From Clostridiales bacterium (lineage in GTDB: Bacteria > Bacillota > Clostridia > Lachnospirales > Lachnospiraceae): a DNA stretch of 64,000 nt. The notes beneath the pieces are model-generated. The model was not told where the DNA came from and did not search any database. It worked only from the letters and a program-made list of their open reading frames with translations. Shown here one piece after another: positions 45,554 to 54,424 of the stretch. The stretch spans positions 4,212 through 68,211 of the forward strand of contig JAHAJA010000019.1 in NCBI GenBank assembly GCA_018372435.1, written 5' to 3'. A program made the translations under genes and the position numbers. Numbering within the stretch: position 1 is the first letter of the stretch; the number at the start of each line of letters is the position of its first letter.

Positions 45554-46771
45554 CTACTCCTTATATTTTGCAACCGCAATGCAAGCACCATTTCCGCCAA
45601 AAGCAAACGAGTTCGATAATATAACATCGAGATTGCCTTCTTCTCTGCTCGTATTTTGAACAAAATCAAATTCTTTATACCCTTCCATTGCTTCAGTAAA
45701 ATTAATAGTTGCGGGTATTTTGTCATGAGTCAGACTTAAAATTGCTGCTACCAACTCAATACTACCTGCTGCACCAAGAGTATGACCCACTAATGGCTTA
45801 ATCGTCGAAATTGGTATTTCTTTCGCCCTATCTTTAAAAACATTCTGAATTGCCTTTAATTCCATTGCATCATTAAATACAGTTCCAGTTCCATGTGCAT
45901 TGATATAAGAAACTCTATCATAAGAAATCTCCGCATCCAAAATACAATTACGAATTGCCAATTCAGCTCCACCGCCATTAGGATCAGGTGTTGTCTCGTG
46001 ATATGCATCATTACTTAATCCATATCCTATTATTTCTGCATATATGGTGGCGTTTCGAGCAATTGCATGATTCAGCTCTTCTAATAATATTAGTCCTCCA
46101 CCTTCCCCTAAAATCAATCCATTTCGATCTTTTGTAAATGGTCTTGTTTTATTGACACTTAAACTTTTTAGGCCACCAAAACCACTTTGAGAAAGTCTAC
46201 TAAAAGGATCTACTCCTCCTGCAACCATAACTTGAGCATCTCCGAATTTGATACGATCAAGCGCATACCCAATTGCATTAGTCCCTGAAGCACATGCTGT
46301 ATCTACAACTGAAACAACATTCTTTAAATTGTATTTGTTAGCAATATAGATAGCTAGGTTAATATGAGGTTGATCAATAATTTCTCCTACATTATTATTC
46401 TTATCTTGATTAACTTTAGAACGAATATATTTATCAATGCAATCGACATTACCAAGGCAGGTTCCTAGAGAAACTCCAATCTCCTCTAAATTCTCTTTTG
46501 AAAAATCAATGTTTGAACTTTCCATTAGTTCACTACATGCAATATCTAGTATTTGATACACACGATCTTTTCTTTCATCTGATTCTATTTTCTTAACTTC
46601 TTTTATATAAGCTGCCCGATCAATTCGATAATCCTTTGCATCGAATAAATCAATTTCGGTCACACCACTTTTTCCTTCAAACATTGCTTCTGTAAAAGCT
46701 TTTTTTCCTATTCCATTTGAAGCTACAATTCCCATTCCTGTGACAACTACTCTTCTTTGCTCATTAACCAT
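45554..46771 (-). CDS. Beta-ketoacyl-ACP synthase, FabF type (KS-alpha 2)
   Basis: 405 aa. Intact catalytic residues: Cys160 in VVDTACASGTN, His in NAHGTGTVFND, His in LVGHTLGAAGS. A GGAGG site precedes the ATG. It is followed by the flavoprotein gene and preceded by KS-beta 2 (36 bp). Together they form the second ketosynthase heterodimer of the cluster; two such pairs suggest two chains or two elongation phases. Confidence 0.94.
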   Translation of the reverse strand: MVNEQRRVVVTGMGIVASNGIGKKAFTEAMFEGKSGVTEIDLFDAKDYRIDRAAYIKEVKKIESDERKDRVYQILDIACSELMESSNIDFSKENLEEIGVSLGTCLGNVDCIDKYIRSKVNQDKNNNVGEIIDQPHINLAIYIANKYNLKNVVSVVDTACASGTNAIGYALDRIKFGDAQVMVAGGVDPFSRLSQSGFGGLKSLSVNKTRPFTKDRNGLILGEGGGLILLEELNHAIARNATIYAEIIGYGLSNDAYHETTPDPNGGGAELAIRNCILDAEISYDRVSYINAHGTGTVFNDAMELKAIQNVFKDRAKEIPISTIKPLVGHTLGAAGSIELVAAILSLTHDKIPATINFTEAMEGYKEFDFVQNTSREEGNLDVILSNSFAFGGNGACIAVAKYKE

Positions 46772-46807
46772 AATTACCTCCTCGACATCTCTTTCCAGCT
46801 ATTACAG

Positions 46808-48001
46808 CTAATGAGCTGCTCCAACTATGATCGAATTAATGTTACTTCCTGGTATAAAAGAATTACACAAAATGTATGGAGATTCATGTTCATTAAGGTT
46901 ATCTTTAAGTTCCACAAAACTCCCATGTTCATCATATCTCTTGGTACATGGAGGTAATTTCTTCGTTTGTAATATTTCAATTGCTATGTAACAAGAAAGA
47001 ATCGAACCTGAGCTTATTACTTCACCAAAGTTTTCTTTCGGAGTTACAACAGCGATATTTTCCAGTCTATCTCCAAACACATTCACGAATGCTTTCCGTT
47101 CGATAAAATCTATTCTTTGATCTCCATTTGCTGCTGATACAATACAGCCGATATCTTCTATCTTTAGATCTGCATTCTTAATTGTCTGTTTCATGTTTTT
47201 AGTAAATCTCTCAATAGCATCATCGACCTTAATTTGATTTATCAATAAAGGGCAAAATCTACTACTTATAGCTTTTAGCTCTGCCAACTTTCTTGACTTT
47301 CGTTCTATTATCTGGTTTTCTGACTCTATAAGGCAAACGGTAGCAGCTTCTCCTAATATAACTCCATCTGTGCCACTGGAAAATATGGGTAGCTTATCAA
47401 TTTCTTTATCCTCTTTTAATAAATTGTGTGTTGCTAATGCTGCATAATTATTTTCATAAATCTCATCATATGCGCCAACTAAAATTCCTGGAACTTTCTT
47501 TCTGCAAATAAAATTGTATGCATATTCAAGGGAACAAGTACCTACTAGATAAGAACTAACACCTTTTAATCCAAAATATTTCGCCACTCTTCCAAGTGAT
47601 GCATTTGTAACAAGGCATGGGAACAACATAGGTTGTACTTGCAACGGACCATTTTCCACTAATTGCGTAAAAAATTCTTCTGTAACTTTTAACGGCCCCC
47701 AATAGGTGGAAAAGACACTTCCATACTGTTCTGAATCATTTACATTGAAATTAGCATCCTCCATAGCTAATTTTGACGCTGTTAGCAATGTTATTGAGAA
47801 TTCTTCCATTCGTCTCGTAATACGAGGCGAAAAGTATGTATCCACATCAAATGATTGATTTCTTGCTATTCGTACATGCCTATCTTTAAATTCCACTTCT
47901 GAAATTCCTGAAGTGCCTTGATAGAACTGCTGTCGGTTTTTTTCTTTTCCAATTCCTAGGCTGGATATAATACCCATACCAGTAAAATATACCTTTTCCA
48001 T
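46808..48001 (-). CDS. Ketosynthase-like chain-length-factor-type subunit (KS-beta 2)
   Basis: 397 aa. Alignment with KS-alpha 2 is ungapped over the nucleophile elbow and puts Tyr151 at the Cys position (YLVGTCSLEYA versus CASGTNAIGYA). The two His motifs read AANGD and FGEVI. It has lost all three catalytic residues and so is KS-beta/CLF-like. AAGGGGG precedes the ATG. It is encoded just upstream of KS-alpha 2, the reverse of the order in the other pair. Confidence 0.85.
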   Translation of the reverse strand: MEKVYFTGMGIISSLGIGKEKNRQQFYQGTSGISEVEFKDRHVRIARNQSFDVDTYFSPRITRRMEEFSITLLTASKLAMEDANFNVNDSEQYGSVFSTYWGPLKVTEEFFTQLVENGPLQVQPMLFPCLVTNASLGRVAKYFGLKGVSSYLVGTCSLEYAYNFICRKKVPGILVGAYDEIYENNYAALATHNLLKEDKEIDKLPIFSSGTDGVILGEAATVCLIESENQIIERKSRKLAELKAISSRFCPLLINQIKVDDAIERFTKNMKQTIKNADLKIEDIGCIVSAANGDQRIDFIERKAFVNVFGDRLENIAVVTPKENFGEVISSGSILSCYIAIEILQTKKLPPCTKRYDEHGSFVELKDNLNEHESPYILCNSFIPGSNINSIIVGAAH

Positions 48002-48019
48002 AATTCGTTCCCCCTTAGT

Positions 48020-48952
48020 CTAAACCAGGTTTGTTTTATTATTAAAATAGTTCAGTGGTTTAAAATAGTAGAGCTGACTATAACCAGCTTCGTTAAACTC
48101 TATCTCTGCTCCTGAACATATATGATTTAACTCTTCAAGGCTGATGCCACAACTTCCGAAACTTACATATTTGTTAATTTCTATATTGTTTTTATACTTA
48201 ACATCTTTAAAATACTTCAAATTTTTGGACAGTACACTATACATTTCTGTATTATTCTTTAACTTGTCCATATGGTAATTCAGAATCGTATCATCATATA
48301 TAAATGGAACATCTGCCTTAAAAATGCGATAACCAAGTTCCGCATCCTCAGGTCCCCACCCATAAAAATTCTCATCAAAAATTCCTACCTGTGTTAATAA
48401 ATCACCTTTTACTGATGCATTGGCCCCAGTAAAACAAATCCATTTGACATATTCATATTCATTTTCCCATATTAGCCTTCGCATATTAATATATGGGTCT
48501 TCTTTGTGATACGAACTTAGAAAACTACTATCATGAAATCCCGTACGATATAGCCTTTCTTCCACTTCTTCATATTTATCAGGCGGTACATATAGAATTC
48601 TTCCAATCACAGCAAGAAAATTTTCATGTTTCTTATGCCACTCTATATGTTTTTGTACATATGTACTTTCGCAAAACACATCATCATCAGTAAAAATCAA
48701 AATCGAACCTTGTGCATTATGAATACCAATATTTCGTGCAGTTGCCTGTCCTAGATTTTTCTGATGAAATGCTTTTAAGTTCAACTTTCCTGAATAGTGT
48801 TCAAAAAATTCTTTTGTATCATCAACACTTCCATCATTAATTACAATCACTTCAAAATCCGTCTTGGATATCGTTTGGTTCTCCAGACTATGTAGAGTCA
48901 GTTTTAATCTTTCAACTTTATTAAAGGTTGGTATAATTACTGTAGCTATCAT
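48020..48952 (-). CDS. Glycosyltransferase family 2
   Basis: 310 aa, GT-A fold. Seen: VIIPTFNKVERLKLTL start, VINDGSVDDT for nucleotide binding, the metal motif FTDDDVF, and GWGPEDAELGYRI, the acceptor or catalytic acidic motif. Soluble, without membrane segments. It likely transfers a sugar from a UDP-sugar to the cluster product. It overlaps the upstream radical SAM gene by 4 bp. With the PIG-L deacetylase it suggests a GlcNAc-derived amino sugar (inference). Confidence 0.92.
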   Translation of the reverse strand: MIATVIIPTFNKVERLKLTLHSLENQTISKTDFEVIVINDGSVDDTKEFFEHYSGKLNLKAFHQKNLGQATARNIGIHNAQGSILIFTDDDVFCESTYVQKHIEWHKKHENFLAVIGRILYVPPDKYEEVEERLYRTGFHDSSFLSSYHKEDPYINMRRLIWENEYEYVKWICFTGANASVKGDLLTQVGIFDENFYGWGPEDAELGYRIFKADVPFIYDDTILNYHMDKLKNNTEMYSVLSKNLKYFKDVKYKNNIEINKYVSFGSCGISLEELNHICSGAEIEFNEAGYSQLYYFKPLNYFNNKTNLV

Positions 48953-50358
48953 AAATAATTATATCCTTTCTTCCTCATTTGGTTTTTATAACCTTCAACA
49001 TAATCCCACAAGTCTTCAACTGTAAAATTCTTTGTTCCAAAGGAAGGTCTCTCTATTGTAAGCTGGAACAAGTCCTTATCATCTGACATATACCCTCTTG
49101 CCACAACTTGCTTTAATAACTGTGTTCCCGGAAATGGAGTTGCGTAAAAAATATAAATACCTGTCAAACCTAATCCAGCAGAATATTCCATCGTCTGTCT
49201 AATATCTTCCATTGTCTCTCCTGGGAAACCAACAATAAAAAATCCATAGGTTTCGATACCAAGTTTTGTTGCTTCCTTCACCATATTAGCCCCATGCTCT
49301 AGATCAACATATTTATGAATAATATTCTGTAATGTGTTCTGACTAGCTGATTCAAATGGTAATGCCATTGTGTAGCAACCACTTTCCTTCATTAATTTCA
49401 ACAAGTCCTTATTAATAGTTTTTAATGAAATACCATTTGGTAATCCCCATTTAATATTATATTTTTTTAACCCTTTAAATATTTCAATTGCACGTTCTTC
49501 GTTATAGGCAATGTTATCATCTTCAAAATGAATTTCTGTAATGTCATACTTTTCTTTAAGCATTGCCACTTCTTCCAATACATTCTCAGTACTTCTCATT
49601 CGATACTTATAGCCCCAAACATCATGGATCGTACAAAAATCACAATCATTTGGACAACCACGAGAAGTTATCATATGGGTTGCTCTTGAGGACTTTGTTT
49701 CAAAATGCGCACTATTAATTTTAAAATACCTGTCTACATTCTGTAACTTAGTAAAAGGTGAGCGTAAGGAGTCCAAATCTGTAATATAGTTTCTTTTTGG
49801 ATTCATTATCACTTTTTTATTCGAATCTTTATAAATTAATCCATCTACATCGTTGAGTTTTCTTTTTTCGTTTAATGCTTCTAATAATTCATTAAAAGAT
49901 TCTTCCCCTTCACCAATCATTATGTAGTCAATAAATTCGCTATCAATAACTTTCTTATAGTCAGCAGATGGATATGCACCGCCAACAGAAACAATGATAT
50001 CTTTATTAATATGCTTAGTTATTTTAGCAATGGCAAGTCCATTTAAATAAAATGCTGTTGATTGAATAGAAATCGCAACCATATCCGGCTCATATTGAAC
50101 TATTTCTTCTCTTATTTTTCTAAAAGGTAACCCGAAGATAATATACTCTTCACCCATTGGGACTTCATGATCATAGCCTTCAACAATAGCATCTATTACT
50201 TTTATGTCATACTCTTCATTCACATTCGCACTAATATATCCTAGTCCTAGTGGTACTTGACAGATTTTGCGTTCGCCTTTTATTGTTACAGAAGGGGGTT
50301 GTATCAATAATATTTTATTTACTTTAATAGTACTTGACTTTGGTTTTTGCGTTAACAT
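48949..50358 (-). CDS. Cobalamin-type radical SAM protein
   Basis: 469 aa from the ATG at 50358, which has AAGGA upstream; an ATG at 50379 is the alternative. B12-binding-like domain with the PLGLGYISA start and VSVGGAYPS, radical SAM Cys C235, C239, C242 (RGCPNDCDFC), then FEDDNIAYNE and GFPGET. BchE/HpnR-like architecture. Role unknown; it precedes the glycosyltransferase with a 4-bp overlap. Confidence 0.9.
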   Translation of the reverse strand: MLTQKPKSSTIKVNKILLIQPPSVTIKGERKICQVPLGLGYISANVNEEYDIKVIDAIVEGYDHEVPMGEEYIIFGLPFRKIREEIVQYEPDMVAISIQSTAFYLNGLAIAKITKHINKDIIVSVGGAYPSADYKKVIDSEFIDYIMIGEGEESFNELLEALNEKRKLNDVDGLIYKDSNKKVIMNPKRNYITDLDSLRSPFTKLQNVDRYFKINSAHFETKSSRATHMITSRGCPNDCDFCTIHDVWGYKYRMRSTENVLEEVAMLKEKYDITEIHFEDDNIAYNEERAIEIFKGLKKYNIKWGLPNGISLKTINKDLLKLMKESGCYTMALPFESASQNTLQNIIHKYVDLEHGANMVKEATKLGIETYGFFIVGFPGETMEDIRQTMEYSAGLGLTGIYIFYATPFPGTQLLKQVVARGYMSDDKDLFQLTIERPSFGTKNFTVEDLWDYVEGYKNQMRKKGYNYL

Positions 50359-50385
50359 AGTTTTCCTTCTTTCTTTCATAAACTC

Positions 50386-50973
50386 TTACTCAATCAATAA
50401 CAATCCATAATAGGTATGGATATCATGAAAACTATTTAATATTTTCGTTTCCCAGCCTACATTTCTCACTGTATCAAATACACTAATTCCCATCGCTTCC
50501 ATAGCAGGTCTGCTGACTTTATATTTTCTGCACTTAGGAATTCCCTCTATTTGTTTGCCCTGTATAACACATGTTTCGCACAACGTGCAAGGCCCACTAT
50601 GCAAAGATATTACTTTGTGATATCCTTCTAGGAATATCTGTCGCTCAAGTCTAGCCATAATTTTTCTTAATTTATTCTTATAGTTGTTGTATTTTTCCAT
50701 AGTATTATTTGTTTCTGTTTCAGTAAATTTCAGTAAAATCCCACTATTATAACATAGTACTGTATTTTTGCATTCAGAAAACCCTGGTAAATGTGGTGGG
50801 CACGTTAGATGCTGACCATACTCTTCACAGCCAAATTGGCATTTAAAGCGCACCCACTCTTCCATCACTACAACATCTTTTACTGAAATTATTTTAGCAT
50901 CTTGAACTCCTAATTCTTTACAACGTTCTACATACTGTTGGAATTTTTCTTGTCCTACACGCAAATCTCCCAT
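50386..50973 (-). CDS. DUF2284 predicted metal-binding protein
   Basis: 195 aa with nine or more Cys: CQFGCEEYGQHLTCPPH near residue 44 and CTLCETC near residue 128, followed by IPKCRKYK and the conserved RPAMEAMGISVFDTV. This fits DUF2284, a predicted metal- or iron-sulfur-binding family of unknown role, often close to corrinoid-dependent enzymes. Here it sits beside a B12 radical SAM gene, which would fit a redox or corrinoid-handling role (inference). The GGAGGG site is rather far (12 nt) from the ATG. Confidence 0.82.
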   Translation of the reverse strand: MGDLRVGQEKFQQYVERCKELGVQDAKIISVKDVVVMEEWVRFKCQFGCEEYGQHLTCPPHLPGFSECKNTVLCYNSGILLKFTETETNNTMEKYNNYKNKLRKIMARLERQIFLEGYHKVISLHSGPCTLCETCVIQGKQIEGIPKCRKYKVSRPAMEAMGISVFDTVRNVGWETKILNSFHDIHTYYGLLLIE

Positions 50974-50995
50974 AAGTACTTTACGCCCTCCAAAT

Positions 50996-52672
50996 TTAAT
51001 CTACTTGTTCTTCATAAATATGTCTCCAAAAATCCTCATTTTCACTAATATGCGATATCTTAACTTGATTCGTATTTTCTTTACCTTTAGAATAATACTG
51101 CTCAATTGTTTTATCTTTAACCAAATATAATATTGTAGGAGCAATCATTCCTCCACCAAATACTTTCTCAAAGCATACATTCTTATTCATTAAGCCCTTT
51201 TCAAACATGGAAAGTATTTCATTTTTGACCTCTTTTGAGTACTGTTCATCACTCTCAAGAACAATTTTATAATTTGGTTTATCCGACTTATTATAATCAA
51301 CCCCAACAACAAAAGTTTTCACTTTGAGATTTAACTCTCTAATAATGTCTGACATGACAGCAATAATCTCATCCTCCGTCACCTTTTCATAAGCTACGGA
51401 TAACATACTACCGCTACGATACTGAAATTCTAGTTTTGGTGTTTTATGAATAAAACCCGTAATTTTCACAATGTCGCCCATCCGATATCGGTAGAATCCA
51501 TTTACTACAGTGAAAACTATTTCATATAATTCGCCTACTTTAACTTCATTTATCAGCAAAGTTTCTGGATTTTCTTCATTTGTTTTATCCATCGGAATAA
51601 ATTCCAAAAATGTGGAACTTATAGACGTAATCATTTCGTCTTTTGCAGAATAACCAAATGCGCCCATACCTTCACTTGCATTAAAAGTAGGACAAAATAC
51701 TGGAATTCCATCAAATAATTCTTCAATTTGTGATACATAATACTTAGAAGTGCCACCTCTTGCAGTAACGATACAAGTTAACTTTGGCCATATTTGTGTA
51801 GGTTTCATATATCCACATTCTTGCAGGATTCTTCTAATTTCTTCTGCTCTTTTTACATTCGGTTTCAAATAGCGTAATACCTGTTTCCTAAGTTCTTCAG
51901 GAATTTGAAGGTCCTCAGATAATGTTCCCTTTTCCAAATCTGTTAAAAGCTCATTTGCACGTCTTTGAAGTGTATTATAGGCTGAGATCATATACAAAGG
52001 ATAAATGGTTGCTAAAAAAGTCACCTTATCTGAACTTAATGCAAATAACCAACAGATATATTCCAATCTCTCTCCCGATATCATACAGCATTCTGCTGGA
52101 ACAATCCTTTGATTATCCCCTTTCATCCGTCTCCCCATAAAATATTGTGGCTGACAGGATCCTAAACCATATGGAATTCCATACTTATTATTTCCATCAT
52201 TTTTAGTTGAGATAAAATTAACACCCTTATCAAAATATTTACCTTGTGTATACAACTCTTTAATAATATTAGCCATAGCAACATACGTTAGCACAGACTG
52301 TCTACTCAAAGATTCCTTGGTGTGAGGTATTATCTTTGATTTTTTACTTGTTGTACCTGAGGTAACTGTATAAAATACGATTTCATCTTTAGTCAAAACA
52401 TCTTTTGCATTATCATCCATCATCTTCTTTACAAATGCCTCATAATCAACATAAGTGGTAAGAGGTACCTTTTTTTTGAATTCCTCTATACTCATTGATT
52501 GTGTTAAGCCATATTTTCTATATACCTCTGTGTCTTTTGTTCTTTTTAATACTGCTTTCAAGATTTTTTTCTGTTCATGCATAGGATAGTGAGTCATTAG
52601 TAAAGATACACCTCGAAAGGCATCCATAAACATAACTAATAAATTTCTTTTTAATTTATCCATCTTTGCCAT
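50996..52672 (-). CDS. GH3 family acyl-adenylate (amide-forming) synthetase
   Basis: 558 aa. GH3-type ATP motif TVTSGTTSKKSKIIPHT near residue 100, NASEGMGAFGY near 330, and the hinge motif GFYRYRMGDIVKI near 385. Plant GH3 enzymes join carboxylic acids such as jasmonate to amino acids; bacterial members are mostly unstudied. In this cluster it may make an amide with an amino acid, perhaps beta-alanine from PanD (inference). GGAGG precedes the ATG. Confidence 0.88.
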   Translation of the reverse strand: MAKMDKLKRNLLVMFMDAFRGVSLLMTHYPMHEQKKILKAVLKRTKDTEVYRKYGLTQSMSIEEFKKKVPLTTYVDYEAFVKKMMDDNAKDVLTKDEIVFYTVTSGTTSKKSKIIPHTKESLSRQSVLTYVAMANIIKELYTQGKYFDKGVNFISTKNDGNNKYGIPYGLGSCQPQYFMGRRMKGDNQRIVPAECCMISGERLEYICWLFALSSDKVTFLATIYPLYMISAYNTLQRRANELLTDLEKGTLSEDLQIPEELRKQVLRYLKPNVKRAEEIRRILQECGYMKPTQIWPKLTCIVTARGGTSKYYVSQIEELFDGIPVFCPTFNASEGMGAFGYSAKDEMITSISSTFLEFIPMDKTNEENPETLLINEVKVGELYEIVFTVVNGFYRYRMGDIVKITGFIHKTPKLEFQYRSGSMLSVAYEKVTEDEIIAVMSDIIRELNLKVKTFVVGVDYNKSDKPNYKIVLESDEQYSKEVKNEILSMFEKGLMNKNVCFEKVFGGGMIAPTILYLVKDKTIEQYYSKGKENTNQVKISHISENEDFWRHIYEEQVD

Positions 52673-52705
52673 TTCGTATTTCCTCCTTGTTTTCTAATAG
52701 CCAAG

Positions 52706-54424
52706 TCAACTTTCGATCAACACATTTCTCTCCATATACAATTCATATACTGCCGATATCTCTTGGATCAAGTCTGTTTCAACATTAACACTTTTTCCTT
52801 CCATATAAGCAGATACCTTTTTCTTAATTGCTTTCGTATATGCACGGAACATCTGATGTACTTCTTTCAATATATATCCCTGAGATAATAAATACTCAAT
52901 TGTTGCTTGTACACTTGCTATACCAAATCCATTCGTTAACGCATTTTCAGCCGAGACGATAATTTTCATCATCTCATTTAAGGCTTCTTTTGAATTAAGT
53001 GTATTATGTCTCCATCCATACATTAATCCTTTCAACCCATAATCATGCCTTTCTTGAAACACTTCCATAGAAGGCATAATATTAAGCAAATTCACTTGAA
53101 AATATGTTACGCACGAATTATTTATAAAGTTAATATTGTCTTTGATTGACTCTTGCGTCTCACCTGGATAACCTATAATAATAGATGCAACTGTTTCAAT
53201 ATCAACCTCATTCAGTATTTTAATTGCTCGATAATAATCTTCAACCTTTGAAGTCTTATTCATATTCTTAAGAACGTTATTATTGGCTGATTCCACTCCA
53301 ATAAAGACCAATTTGCATCCGGACTCTTTCATTAGCTTTGCAGTCTCTTCTGTAATAGAGTGTGGAGTACTCATACAAGACCAAGTAAACTCATATCCAG
53401 CTTCTATAATCATTTTACAGATATTAATAAGTCTATTCTTATCTACCGCAAAATTATCATCTGCAAATCGAATATGATATTTCCCTTTCGGTATTGAATC
53501 CAGCTCTTTCTTTATTACTTCTAATGATTTAGGTTCGAAATGTTTAAATGTTTTGTGATATGTACAAAATTTACAATGATGTGGGCAGCCCCTGCTTGTC
53601 AAAACACTTAAGTATTTTTTTTGCTCGATATGTTCAATCTTACTATAATCTACAGTAATCGAATCAACATTACGGATTTCTTCAACAATCCTTGTCCTTA
53701 TCAACTCATCATTATCATCATAGAATATAATATTTTGTATATCTTTCCACTTTTCTTTATTAACCGTTTCTTTATCATGAATTAATTCCAATAAAGAGTC
53801 TTCTCCATGTTTTTCATCTATAAAAACATCAATAAAACCTTTGGATTCTAAAAGAACTTCGTTTACTTTTAACTTCCACAAAACATTATCTTGATCAAAT
53901 AATTGACGTACTAATGCACCCCCAACTATTGTAATACTATTTTTATTTAACGATTTACTATACTGACATATGTCCATAATTTGATCTAAACTTGTCATAT
54001 GAGTGGTTGATATTATTACATATTTAGTAGAATCCCCGACCTCAGCTAAATATTTACCTAATCTCTCTTTTTCAGCAATAAAGTTTTCAACTAATAAAAC
54101 TTTTTCATTGTTCTTTTCTAGGAATTGTTGCAGATATATTCCATTTAAGGCTGTGTTTTTTAGGTAAGAATATAGCTTATTGATATCCTCTTTATACCAA
54201 TTCTCTCCATACATTATGTAGTTTAATATCTCTAATACGCCTACATTTATTCCATCTATTTTAACTTGAACTGCATCCATTCCGGCATTAACTTCCTGCT
54301 CAAGGAGTTCAATATCAGACATCTTTCTAGTACCTTGTCCAGAATTAATAAATTTATATCTTGGCTTTGTTTCAAACAATTTATCAAAATGCCCTCCTAC
54401 AACAGCAACTGAGTAATTCTCCAT
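52706..54424 (-). CDS. Cobalamin-type radical SAM protein (tandem paralogue B)
   Basis: 572 aa. An N-terminal extension of about 70 residues contains ILNYIMYGENWYKEDI, a B12-binding-like domain follows, then the radical SAM core RGCPHHCKFCTYH with FADDNFAVDKNR and IIGYPGETQESI. It shares this layout and extension with the enzyme encoded immediately upstream (stop and start adjacent, TAAATG), so the two are a tandem duplication. The B12 DxHxxG loop is absent. Reaction unknown. Confidence 0.9.
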   Translation of the reverse strand: MENYSVAVVGGHFDKLFETKPRYKFINSGQGTRKMSDIELLEQEVNAGMDAVQVKIDGINVGVLEILNYIMYGENWYKEDINKLYSYLKNTALNGIYLQQFLEKNNEKVLLVENFIAEKERLGKYLAEVGDSTKYVIISTTHMTSLDQIMDICQYSKSLNKNSITIVGGALVRQLFDQDNVLWKLKVNEVLLESKGFIDVFIDEKHGEDSLLELIHDKETVNKEKWKDIQNIIFYDDNDELIRTRIVEEIRNVDSITVDYSKIEHIEQKKYLSVLTSRGCPHHCKFCTYHKTFKHFEPKSLEVIKKELDSIPKGKYHIRFADDNFAVDKNRLINICKMIIEAGYEFTWSCMSTPHSITEETAKLMKESGCKLVFIGVESANNNVLKNMNKTSKVEDYYRAIKILNEVDIETVASIIIGYPGETQESIKDNINFINNSCVTYFQVNLLNIMPSMEVFQERHDYGLKGLMYGWRHNTLNSKEALNEMMKIIVSAENALTNGFGIASVQATIEYLLSQGYILKEVHQMFRAYTKAIKKKVSAYMEGKSVNVETDLIQEISAVYELYMERNVLIES

